From: Mucilaginibacter empetricola | GTDB taxonomy: Bacteria > Bacteroidota > Bacteroidia > Sphingobacteriales > Sphingobacteriaceae | DNA length: 64,000 nt | Direction: 5' to 3' | Assembly: GCF_024808665.1 (NCBI RefSeq) | Contig: NZ_JANUBZ010000008.1 | Span: 186,001-250,000, forward strand | Part shown: positions 16,693 to 25,201 of the stretch, piece after piece | Position numbering within the stretch: the first letter of the stretch is position 1 | Layout of the letters: each line of letters starts with the position of its first letter | Made by a program: the position numbers and the translations under genes | The notes under the pieces: generated by a model | What the model was told of the DNA's origin: nothing | The model's input: the letters and a program-made list of their open reading frames with translations, nothing else | The model's database searches: none

Positions 16693-19518
16693 ATGAAATA
16701 CCCCTTACTTTTCACCCTGTTATTAGTTATTGTAATAGCCAACAAAACCCGCGCACAGGAATTCGGAGGCAATCCTCCATCCATAAAGTGGGAGCAGATT
16801 AATCTGCCGGCAGCCAAGGTTATATTCCCGGTCGGGTTGGATTCTGCAGGATTACGGGTAGCCAATATTGTTAGCCAAATGAATAAGGCTATACAACCCA
16901 CTATTGGTTTTAAACAAAAACAGATCAGTATTTTATTACAAAACCAAACTACCATAGCCAATGCATATGTAGGCTTGGCACCTTTTAGGAGTGAGTTTTA
17001 TTTAACGCCCGAGCAAAATAGTTTTGAAATAGGCAGCCTTTCATGGCCCGAGCAATTGGCTATTCATGAGTTCAGACATGTGCAACAGTATAATAACTTT
17101 AATGTAGGATTCTCGCATGTGTTAAAAGTTCTTTTTGGTGAGGGTGGGCAGGCGCTGGGAAATGACGCGGCTATTCCCAACTGGTTTTTTGAGGGCGATG
17201 CTGTTTTTAATGAAACACATGTGAGCGAGCAGGGTAGAGGGCGTATTCCTTTTTTCTTCGATGGTTTTCGCGCACTTTGGGTTGATGGCCGGGATTATAG
17301 CTATATGAAGATCCGCAATGGATCATTACGGGATTATACACCCGATTGGTACCCGCTGGGCTACATGCTGGTATCTTACGGAAGAAATACTTATGGCGAT
17401 GATTTCTGGAAAAAAGTAACGCATGATGCCGCAGCATATAAGGGAGTTTTTTATCCTTTTCAAAAAGCGATAATGCAATACTCGGGCAAAGATTTTACGC
17501 AGTTTAAAAATGATGGCCTCAACTTTTATAAAAAACAATTTGATTCAACTCAAAACATAGGTAATCCTGCAATTAAACCACATCAGCATTTTATTGCTGA
17601 TAGAGAATACCCTGCTTATGTAAATGACAGCACCATCATCTTCATGAAAAGCACCTACGACCATATCCCGGTATTTGTAGAGAAAATAGGTACGCATGAA
17701 AGAAAGATCAGCGTTCGCTCAGTTTCGCTGGATACTTATTTTGCTTACCGCGATGGTAAAATTGTATATGCCGCCTATCGCCCCGATTTGCGCTGGAACT
17801 ACCGTGATTATAGCGAGTTAATGGTGCTTGATGTAAAAACAGGTAAAGAACATCGACTTACAAAAAATACCAAATACTTTTCACCTGATTTTAGTCCCGA
17901 TGGAAAAACAATTGTAACCGTTAAAGAAGGTACCAATGGCAAATGCGAGGTTCATTTATTGAACGCTGCCGATGGAAAACTCATCGCGGTAGTCCCGAAT
18001 AACGAGAACCTGTTTTACACCTATCCAAAGTTTTATGGAAAAGATAAGTTGATTGCCGCCATACGTACACCCAAGGGCCAGATGTCGCTGGATTTAATTG
18101 ACATAAAAACAGGCAAAAATCAATATCTGCTGCCATTTTCCTACCAGCCGATAGCCTTCCCAATGGCGAAAAATGACACAGTTTATTTTTCGGCAACTTT
18201 AGGTAAGGACGACCGGATATTTGCTTTAAGCCTTATGGATCATCAACTATTTGAGTTAAATAACTACAACGTAAATTATTCGGTTGGGAATTACGAGGCT
18301 GCTATAAGCAATAATAAATTTGCCTGGGTGGGTCTTACCGCCTTTGGGTACCAGGTTAACGAGGCAGATAAAACCAAACTGCAATGGCAGGCGGTTGATT
18401 CGACGCAGGTTAGGAGTTCATTATATGATTTTGGAATCAGCGCCTTAAAAAGAGATAGCTCCACCGATTTACTGGCATCAGTAAAAAACGACTCCTTACC
18501 TATTACCAAATACCATAAATCGCATCATCTTTTTAATTTCCATAGCCTTATTCCTAATTTTAACGATCCCAATTACACACTGAGTTTGCAGGGCGAAAAC
18601 GTATTGAATACCTTGCAATCGGCACTATCATTTACCTATAACCGTGATGAGGGTTATAAACAGTTTGGGTTTGATGCCGTGTACGGCGCTTTATTCCCTT
18701 ACCTATCTGCCGGCGCCGATTATACTATTGACCGGCGAAGCTATTATAATGGTAGCAACATTTACTGGAATGAGACCGACCTGCACGCCGGCTTTGAATT
18801 GCCATTTAATTTAAGCAGCGGTAAAAACTTAACAGGCTTACAGGTGGGCAGCGATATATATTACACACAAAGCGTGTTTCAGCAGCCTTTCCGCAATCTC
18901 TTCCCGGATCAGAATTATGCTTATAGCAATGATTATATCAGCTTTAGTAATAACATTCAGCAGGCGAGGCAAAATATTTTTCCGCGCTTTGGGCAAACTA
19001 TTATGCTGAATTATAAAACTGCCATAAGTGGCATAAACGCCGATCAGTTTCTGGCAAACGCATCATTTTATTTTCCGGGTTTTGCTATTAACCATAACCT
19101 GGTTATTAATTTGGCTCATCAGCAAAAGAATAAGAATAGTGTTATTGATTTTTCGAATGATTTTCCGTTTTCCAGAGGTTATACTGCCGAGAATTTATAT
19201 GATATGAATAAAGTTGGCGCTAATTATCATTTCCCCATAGCTTACCCTGATGCAGGGTTTGGCAATGCATTTTACTTATTCAGAATACGCGGCAATGCTT
19301 TTTACGACGATACTTATGCAACCGATTTTTACAGCGATGGCAGTAAATTCAAAGGCACTTTCCGTTCTGCCGGAGCCGAGATCTATTTCGACGGGCAGCT
19401 ATTTAACGAAGGCGCAGTTTCCTTCGGCTTCAGATATAGTTACCTATTGGATCCGGATGTTTTCGGTGGAACCGGGCGTAATCGTTTTGAAATTATTGTT
19501 CCTGTTACCGTATTTTAA
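16693..19518 (+). CDS. Zinc metallopeptidase-like / beta-propeller / outer-membrane barrel fusion
   Basis: The 941-residue protein (counting from MKYPLLF) has a signal peptide cleaved near TRAQ. Residues ~100-270 contain HEFRH (His125, Glu126, His129), an HExxH zinc site, and WFFEGDA with Glu167 as the probable third ligand, the gluzincin pattern of 'peptidase MA'-like domains. Residues ~290-560 hold TolB/WD-like strands (YFSPDFSPDGKTIVT, YFSATLGKDDRIFAL). The last ~320 residues are alternating aromatic strands and end ...EIIVPVTVF with a terminal Phe, as in outer-membrane barrels. It would place a peptidase at the cell surface or periplasm. The MA family assignment is inference; the HExxH is seen. 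A TTG start 21 bp upstream is less likely. Confidence 0.82.
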   Translation: MKYPLLFTLLLVIVIANKTRAQEFGGNPPSIKWEQINLPAAKVIFPVGLDSAGLRVANIVSQMNKAIQPTIGFKQKQISILLQNQTTIANAYVGLAPFRSEFYLTPEQNSFEIGSLSWPEQLAIHEFRHVQQYNNFNVGFSHVLKVLFGEGGQALGNDAAIPNWFFEGDAVFNETHVSEQGRGRIPFFFDGFRALWVDGRDYSYMKIRNGSLRDYTPDWYPLGYMLVSYGRNTYGDDFWKKVTHDAAAYKGVFYPFQKAIMQYSGKDFTQFKNDGLNFYKKQFDSTQNIGNPAIKPHQHFIADREYPAYVNDSTIIFMKSTYDHIPVFVEKIGTHERKISVRSVSLDTYFAYRDGKIVYAAYRPDLRWNYRDYSELMVLDVKTGKEHRLTKNTKYFSPDFSPDGKTIVTVKEGTNGKCEVHLLNAADGKLIAVVPNNENLFYTYPKFYGKDKLIAAIRTPKGQMSLDLIDIKTGKNQYLLPFSYQPIAFPMAKNDTVYFSATLGKDDRIFALSLMDHQLFELNNYNVNYSVGNYEAAISNNKFAWVGLTAFGYQVNEADKTKLQWQAVDSTQVRSSLYDFGISALKRDSSTDLLASVKNDSLPITKYHKSHHLFNFHSLIPNFNDPNYTLSLQGENVLNTLQSALSFTYNRDEGYKQFGFDAVYGALFPYLSAGADYTIDRRSYYNGSNIYWNETDLHAGFELPFNLSSGKNLTGLQVGSDIYYTQSVFQQPFRNLFPDQNYAYSNDYISFSNNIQQARQNIFPRFGQTIMLNYKTAISGINADQFLANASFYFPGFAINHNLVINLAHQQKNKNSVIDFSNDFPFSRGYTAENLYDMNKVGANYHFPIAYPDAGFGNAFYLFRIRGNAFYDDTYATDFYSDGSKFKGTFRSAGAEIYFDGQLFNEGAVSFGFRYSYLLDPDVFGGTGRNRFEIIVPVTVF

Positions 19519-19535
19519 AAAGGATAAACAAGCAT

Positions 19536-20981
19536 TCACCTGATCATCCCTTTTATCAGTTCACCCAAAGTTTTAAGGCTTTGTTCAACCACATCGCTAA
19601 AGCTAATACCAAAACTGATACGGATAAAATTGGTGAATCGTGCATCTGTACTAAAAATCTGGCCGGGTGCTATGCTGATGTTTTGTTCCATGGCGGCCTG
19701 GTAAAGTTCAAATGCATTAATGCTTTTGTCCAGTTCTATCCAAAGCGCATAACCACCCAATGGGCGACTTATCTTTGTGTTTTCGGGAAAATAACTGGCA
19801 ATTGCCTCAGTATATTTAAGGCATTGGGTGTATAACTCCCTGCGTAGTTTACGCATATGCAGATCATACCTGCCTGTTTCAAAAAAGTGACCGATAGCCG
19901 CCTGGGTAGGGGTAGCCGAACTTACTGTGTGCATCATTTTTAGGTTGATAATCTGCTCCTTAAACCTGCCCGGTATGCACCAACCCACCCGGTAACCCGG
20001 CGCCAGCGATTTGGAAACAGACGAACATAACATTACCCAACCCTCAGTATCAAAGCTCTTGCAGGTACGGGGCCTGCTTTTACCAAAATAGATCTCGCCA
20101 TAAATATCATCTTCAATTAACGGTACTTTTCTTTCGGTCAACAGGTTAACCAGCTGCTGCTTTTTGTCATCGGGCATGCAACTGCCAGCCGGGTTGCTAA
20201 AATTGGTTACAAAAAGGCAGGCTTTTATATCAACCTTGTTCATCGCCTGCTCCAGATAGTTAATATCGATGCCTGTTTCAGGGTCAACAGGTATCTCCAG
20301 TACCTTAAGGTCAAGACTCAGCATTACGTTAAATATGCCGAAATAGGTAGGGCTTTCAATAGCCACCGTGTCACCGGGTTTGGTTACGGCACGCAGGCAA
20401 AATACCAAAGCTTCCTGGCAGCCCTGGGTAGTTACTACATCGTTTTCGGTAACCTGTCCGCCCCAGCTAAAAGCATTTTTGGCCACCTGTTTGCGCAGGG
20501 ATAAATTGCCCTGCAAAAACTCGTAATTTACATTGCCGCTTGGGCTTTTGCGCATAGCTTCCATCATTGATTTGGCAAGCCGAGCCAAAGGAAGCAAGTT
20601 TAAAGATGGCGAAGATCGCGACAGTCGCAAAACACTTTCTTCCGTCATGTTTTGATAAACCATAGAGATCATCTGCCCAACACTAACTTCTTCAATCTTT
20701 TTTAAGGGAGGTTTCACAGCCGGTGCTTTGGAAAATCGCGAAGGCAGGTACTTAATATAATAGCCCGATTTTGGGCGCGCCTCTATCAGGCCCATATTTT
20801 CCAATTCAACATAAGCTTTGTAAGCTGTGCTGATACTGATACCCTGCTGCGTACTCAAATACCTTACGGAAGGTAGTTTGTCGCCTGTTTTTAACAGATT
20901 TTGTTTAATCTGATTTTCAATACGCGAAACTATTTTGGCGTAGAGGAACTCATCTTCTGCAATGGCTGATAATTTTTCCAT
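19536..20981 (-). CDS. MocR-family transcriptional regulator (GntR HTH plus aminotransferase domain)
   Basis: The 481-residue protein has a GntR winged helix (residues ~10-80; LPSVRYLSTQQGISISTAYKAY) joined by a linker to a fold-type I aminotransferase domain (~115-478). PLP-binding residues are present: Lys324 in SSVSKSLAPG, the EDDIYGE motif with Asp291/292 and Tyr294, Asn263 in NFSNPAG, and a C-terminal FIRISFG arginine. Such MocR proteins sense PLP or an amine and control an adjacent, usually divergent, gene. Here the divergent neighbours are an acetyltransferase and a class V aminotransferase, the likely targets. A TAATTTTG box lies 17 bp upstream. Confidence 0.92.
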   Translation of the reverse strand: MEKLSAIAEDEFLYAKIVSRIENQIKQNLLKTGDKLPSVRYLSTQQGISISTAYKAYVELENMGLIEARPKSGYYIKYLPSRFSKAPAVKPPLKKIEEVSVGQMISMVYQNMTEESVLRLSRSSPSLNLLPLARLAKSMMEAMRKSPSGNVNYEFLQGNLSLRKQVAKNAFSWGGQVTENDVVTTQGCQEALVFCLRAVTKPGDTVAIESPTYFGIFNVMLSLDLKVLEIPVDPETGIDINYLEQAMNKVDIKACLFVTNFSNPAGSCMPDDKKQQLVNLLTERKVPLIEDDIYGEIYFGKSRPRTCKSFDTEGWVMLCSSVSKSLAPGYRVGWCIPGRFKEQIINLKMMHTVSSATPTQAAIGHFFETGRYDLHMRKLRRELYTQCLKYTEAIASYFPENTKISRPLGGYALWIELDKSINAFELYQAAMEQNISIAPGQIFSTDARFTNFIRISFGISFSDVVEQSLKTLGELIKGMIR

Positions 20982-20997
20982 AATAATCTGTTATGGT

Positions 20998-21005
20998 CAA
21001 AATTA
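20998..21005 (-). promoter_or_regulatory. Putative -7 box TAATTTTG (reverse strand) for the MocR gene
   Basis: An exact TAnnTTTG match on the reverse strand, in the 90-bp region between the divergent MocR and acetyltransferase genes. A MocR operator would be expected in the same interval, but I found no clear repeat. Confidence 0.45.
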
Positions 21006-21071
21006 ATAATTCTGTATCTGTTTTGTTATTTATTAATACTTTTATTTTGTGATGATAGAAATTAAATAAAT

Positions 21072-21530
21072 ATGGAACTGCAAATAATTGATTACCGGCC
21101 CGAATACCAGCCTTACTTTGAAAAGTTTAACAAACAATGGCTGGAAGAGTATTTTGTTGTTGAGCCGCTGGATAAATGGGTATTGGAACAACCTGAAGAA
21201 GCTATAATTCAAAAGGGCGGCAAAGTGTATTTTTTAACATCGGATGATAAAGTTGTAGGTACGGTGGCATTGCGGTTTATTGATGAAGGCGTTTTTGAGT
21301 TAACCAAAATGGCGATTGATAAGGAGTTCAGAGGTGCCGGCGGCGGTCAGGTTTTATGCCAGGCTGGTATTGACAAGGCGCGTGAAATGGGTGTACAAAA
21401 GCTTATACTTTTCTCTAACCGCGTATTAGCGAATGCTATTCACATTTATCACAAATTAGGCTTTACCGAAATTCCGATTGAACCCGGAACTTACAGCCGG
21501 GCCGATATTATGATGGAAATTAACTTTTAG
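21072..21530 (+). CDS. GNAT family N-acetyltransferase
   Basis: The 152-residue protein has the GNAT core: strands KVVGTVALRFID and VFELTKMAID, the acetyl-CoA pyrophosphate loop EFRGAGGGQVL (residues ~77-87), and the late motif ANAIHIYHKLGFTEI (~117-131). It transfers an acetyl group from acetyl-CoA to an amine; the acceptor is unknown. It is the first gene of a probable two-gene operon with the class V aminotransferase (18 bp apart) and faces a MocR regulator, so an amine or amino acid substrate is a reasonable inference. Confidence 0.9.
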   Translation: MELQIIDYRPEYQPYFEKFNKQWLEEYFVVEPLDKWVLEQPEEAIIQKGGKVYFLTSDDKVVGTVALRFIDEGVFELTKMAIDKEFRGAGGGQVLCQAGIDKAREMGVQKLILFSNRVLANAIHIYHKLGFTEIPIEPGTYSRADIMMEINF

Positions 21531-21548
21531 CAACAATCAACCTACGAA

Positions 21549-22757
21549 ATGCAGACTAAGTTAATAAGCGACCAGGAAGTTCAACAATACAGAGCCGAAA
21601 CAAAAGGAACCAAAGAGCGCATTCATTTCAATAATGCCGGATCATCGTTGCCTCCGGACGTTGTTGTGGATACTGTTATTAGCTATTTAAAGGAAGAAGC
21701 CATTTATGGCGGCTATGAAACGGAAGCTAAATACAGCCAGCAGTTAAATAATACCCATAGCCTGATTGCCCGGTTAATTAATACTGACGAAGGGGAAATA
21801 GCACTGGTTGAAAATGCCAGCTCCGCCTGGGGAATAGCATTTAATGGGATAGATTTTAAACCCGGTGATGGGGTAATTATTTCAGAAATGGAATATGTAA
21901 CCAATTTGATTGGGTATTTGAATGCAGAAAAAACGCATGGCATTAAAACCAAAATAGTTTACAATGATGAACACGGCAATTTTGATTTGCAGGGTTTAAA
22001 AAACGCAATAACGGCCAAAACAAAACTGATTGCTGTAACTCATATTGCTTCAACCACTGGCGGAATGATCCCTGTTGTTGAAATTGGTAAAATTGCCCGA
22101 AAATATAATATCTTATACCTGGTTGATGCCTGCCAAAGCGTAGGCCAGGTGCCGGTAGATGTGAAAGAGATTGATTGCGATATGCTTTCAGTAACCGGGC
22201 GTAAATATCTTCGTGCGCCACGTGGCACCGGCTTTTTATACGTCAGAAAACAAATTCTGGATAAAATAAAGCTCAGCTTTATTGATGGTTTTGCTGTCAA
22301 ATCTGTAAGTCTGGATGAGTTTAAGCTGAAGGACGACGCACGCAGATTTGAACTATACGAAAAGAACCGCGCTATTACACTCGGTTTGAGCAAAGCTGTG
22401 GAATATGCTCTAAATATAGGCATCGACAGGATATGGCAACGCATTCAGCAACTGGCAACATTAATGCGCAGGCAATTAAATCATATTGATGGTATAACGG
22501 TTCATGATATTGGCGATCAGCAATGCGGCATCGTAACCTTTTCCGTAAGCGGATTTGAAGCCCCGGCTATAAAAGCTAAACTGGCAGAAAAACAGATCAA
22601 TGTATCCGTCGGGCAGGCCCATTCAACATTAATTTTTATGAATAAGCACCATTTAACCAGTGTAGTAAGAGCATCCGTGCATTATTATAATACTGAGGAG
22701 GAAATATTGCTGCTATGTAATGAGTTGGGGCTGTTGTTAAAAACTGTTATAGCCTAA
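21549..22757 (+). CDS. Class V aminotransferase (cysteine desulfurase-like fold)
   Basis: The 402-residue PLP enzyme shows ENASSAW (89-94) for phosphate binding, His165, Asp193 and Gln196 in LVDACQSVGQ, and the PLP lysine Lys219 in TGRKYLRAPRGTGF. This is the SufS/CsdA/isopenicillin-N-epimerase class. The active-site loop where desulfurases carry a nucleophilic Cys reads VSVGQAHSTLIF, with no Cys, so a cysteine desulfurase role is unlikely; an aminotransferase, lyase or epimerase is more probable. Translation is likely coupled to the upstream acetyltransferase (18-bp gap). It converges with the nitrilase-family gene, 2 bp away. Confidence 0.88.
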   Translation: MQTKLISDQEVQQYRAETKGTKERIHFNNAGSSLPPDVVVDTVISYLKEEAIYGGYETEAKYSQQLNNTHSLIARLINTDEGEIALVENASSAWGIAFNGIDFKPGDGVIISEMEYVTNLIGYLNAEKTHGIKTKIVYNDEHGNFDLQGLKNAITAKTKLIAVTHIASTTGGMIPVVEIGKIARKYNILYLVDACQSVGQVPVDVKEIDCDMLSVTGRKYLRAPRGTGFLYVRKQILDKIKLSFIDGFAVKSVSLDEFKLKDDARRFELYEKNRAITLGLSKAVEYALNIGIDRIWQRIQQLATLMRRQLNHIDGITVHDIGDQQCGIVTFSVSGFEAPAIKAKLAEKQINVSVGQAHSTLIFMNKHHLTSVVRASVHYYNTEEEILLLCNELGLLLKTVIA

Positions 22758-22759
22758 GT

Positions 22760-23569
22760 TTAGCTTAAATAATACTCCGGCCGCCGGTCATTCAACAAGT
22801 CGTTGAATACCGTGAAATGCTTATCGCGGGTAAGAGTCGGGTCAATTTGCAGGGTAATTACCCGTTCCTCTGTTTTATCGGCCTGCTCAATAGGTTCGCC
22901 GGTAAAGTTGTAAAGTACGGAGCCACCTGTAAAAGTAAGGGTTTGGGTGCTGCCATCTTCCAGTTGACGGATTTCGGTACCGCAGCGATTGGTTACAGCC
23001 ACAAATACCTTATTTTCCAATGCACGGGCTGGTAAACCTATTCGCCAAACGTCGGTAACCAGGTTGGATGGGCAGGCGATTACGTCGGCTCCTAACAAAG
23101 CCAGGCTTCTTGCGGCTTCTGGATAACGCCAGTCGTTACATATCATAATGCCCACTTTGCAGTCTTTTAATGGATGCTCTACCACAAAAAAGCCCGAGTC
23201 GCCCTCATTAAAACATTCCTTTTCGCGGAAAAATAAGTGGGTTTTGCGATATGATTTTACTTCGCCATTGGGAAGAGCTATCAAGGCAGCATTATAAATC
23301 TTGTCGGCACTTTTTTCAACAAACCCGGCAATAACCATGGCCTGATATTCCTTTGCCAGTTGTTTAAAAAATGCAATACTCTCATCGCTCAAATCTTCCG
23401 CAGCATTTATAGCTTCTTCGCGGGTGATGAAGGAATATCCGGTGGTGCAAAGTTCGGGCAATACAATAATATCAGTTTGTACACCTTTCAACAACGAGGC
23501 TATTTGCTGCAAATTCCCAGGCACATCATTCCAAACAGGGGTAAACTGAACCAAACTGATATTAACCAT
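22760..23569 (-). CDS. Carbon-nitrogen hydrolase (nitrilase superfamily amidase)
   Basis: The 269-residue protein has the Glu-Lys-Cys catalytic triad of the superfamily: Glu39 in LPELCTTGY, Lys109 in YRKTHLF and Cys144 in MICNDWRYPEAAR. The ND after the Cys and the length match amidase branches (N-carbamoyl-D-amino acid or omega-amidase-like), not true nitrilases. It would hydrolyse a small amide or carbamoyl compound in the cytosol. It is convergent with, and 2 bp from, the class V aminotransferase, so a shared role in amine/amide catabolism is possible but unproven. Confidence 0.9.
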   Translation of the reverse strand: MVNISLVQFTPVWNDVPGNLQQIASLLKGVQTDIIVLPELCTTGYSFITREEAINAAEDLSDESIAFFKQLAKEYQAMVIAGFVEKSADKIYNAALIALPNGEVKSYRKTHLFFREKECFNEGDSGFFVVEHPLKDCKVGIMICNDWRYPEAARSLALLGADVIACPSNLVTDVWRIGLPARALENKVFVAVTNRCGTEIRQLEDGSTQTLTFTGGSVLYNFTGEPIEQADKTEERVITLQIDPTLTRDKHFTVFNDLLNDRRPEYYLS

Positions 23570-23606
23570 AAATAGTATTTAAAACTTTATAAAGGCAGCG
23601 TGATTT

Positions 23607-24938
23607 CTAACTTTCAACCTCAGGTAACAAAATTCTGAAAGTTGATCCTTCGCCTTCTTTGCTTTCTACTTCAATTTTGCCTTTGTGCTTGTCAACTATT
23701 TGCTTAACAATGCTCAAACCTAACCCAGTTGATTGTTCGCCATTGAGTCCGGGTCTGCCGGCTTTAGTAAAGGGATCAAAAATAATAGACAGTTTTTCTT
23801 TCGGAATACCAATACCACGATCCCGAACTTCAATAATTACGTGCCGGTTATTTTTGCCGAGTGTTATGTCAACTTTTGCATTCGGTTTTGAAAATTTCAG
23901 CGCATTGCCAATCAGGTTATCCAAAACGCGCTGAAATTTTTCCAGGTTAATCATGGCATAAGCAGGCATTGCTCTGCTGATGAGTTCAATATTTTTCGTG
24001 TCTTTTTGTATTTTCCAGAGGTTGGCAATATCAATTAAAAACTTGTTGAGTTCTGTTCTTTTGGTTACAAATTCAAGCGTGTTTTCGTTGCGGGCCGCCT
24101 CCAGCAATTCGTCAATAATGCTTCGCGCTTTAACACACGATGCTTTCATCATATCTAAGTTCTCCTGGGTATCCTCATTAATTTCGTCCATTTCCATCAT
24201 CATGGCAATAGATTCAACAGCGGCTATAGGGTTCCGCAAATCGTGTGCAACCAGGCCGAGTAACTGGCTTTTGAATTCACTGCCACGTTCAATCTCCAGG
24301 TTTTTCTCCCTGATCTCTATCAGCTGTAAATAATAATTGGCCTTATAAGTAAAAAAATATCGCGAAATAAGATAAAAACCACACAGTAAAATAAACGAAA
24401 TGAGTTGGTTGTAAAGCATTTCGGTATCAAAGGCATGGCTGTGAATAAGTAACGATGTAAACAGCATTTCGGCCGCAACCATCAGTATAATGGTTTCAAA
24501 ATATTCAAAAACAAACAAAATACTAACAACAATAAGTGCTATCAGGTATAATGTGAGTGCATTACGAGGATCGGACGTAGCGATGAAACTTGAATACATA
24601 CCGCACGACATCAGATACAACGCAAATGAGAAAACGAAAAACGACATTATGGCAGATGACTTTTTGTTTTTTTCGAAATTTTCGATCAGAATATTGCTTA
24701 ATAGGTAATATAAAACACCGCTGACAATAAACACCCAATTGGCTACATTAAACTCGGGAAAGTTCTCGGCTTTGGTAAGGCTAAGCGGAAAAATAAAATA
24801 CATTGCGCGTATAATAACGTTCAATGTTAAAAAAATAACACTAGCAATACGTACCGATAGCAGGTTTTGGCCCGTATAGTAATGTCGGTAAGCAGTTTTA
24901 TACTTCCCCGGTAAATTTTTGAAAGATGGCTTATCCAA
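23607..24938 (-). CDS. Membrane sensor histidine kinase
   Basis: The 443-residue protein has six predicted membrane helices in residues ~28-196 with little periplasmic loop, so it probably senses something in or near the membrane. A short coiled coil leads to HisKA (His232 in AHDLRNPIAA) and HATPase (NLIGNALKFS, DRGIGIP, STGLGLSI). No receiver or response regulator is adjacent, making it an orphan. The only plausible start in frame is TTG at 24938; an in-frame stop lies five codons upstream, and the first internal ATG would remove the first membrane helix. Confidence 0.9.
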   Translation of the reverse strand: MDKPSFKNLPGKYKTAYRHYYTGQNLLSVRIASVIFLTLNVIIRAMYFIFPLSLTKAENFPEFNVANWVFIVSGVLYYLLSNILIENFEKNKKSSAIMSFFVFSFALYLMSCGMYSSFIATSDPRNALTLYLIALIVVSILFVFEYFETIILMVAAEMLFTSLLIHSHAFDTEMLYNQLISFILLCGFYLISRYFFTYKANYYLQLIEIREKNLEIERGSEFKSQLLGLVAHDLRNPIAAVESIAMMMEMDEINEDTQENLDMMKASCVKARSIIDELLEAARNENTLEFVTKRTELNKFLIDIANLWKIQKDTKNIELISRAMPAYAMINLEKFQRVLDNLIGNALKFSKPNAKVDITLGKNNRHVIIEVRDRGIGIPKEKLSIIFDPFTKAGRPGLNGEQSTGLGLSIVKQIVDKHKGKIEVESKEGEGSTFRILLPEVES

Positions 24939-25201
24939 ACGATATAAGAATTACATAGGTGCAGTCAAAAATAGGTATTATTTCCTAATTGTTAAACGTT
25001 AATTGTCACATTTTCAAGTAATGACAAATTAACGGATTGTTAAAATTTTGCCCGACAATTTATCAGTTACCATGCACTGGCAAGGGATTTGATCGAAACG
25101 TACGGGTTAAGTGGGATGATTGATTGAGTGAGTCAAAGTAGGGTATATACCCACTTCAATTCAACAAAGTAATCTTCCGGCTAATCTTCAAAACAAAAAC
25201 T

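Noticed and set aside
21549..22757. Cysteine desulfurase (SufS) call
   Set aside because: No Cys in the active-site loop and no suf/isc genes nearby.
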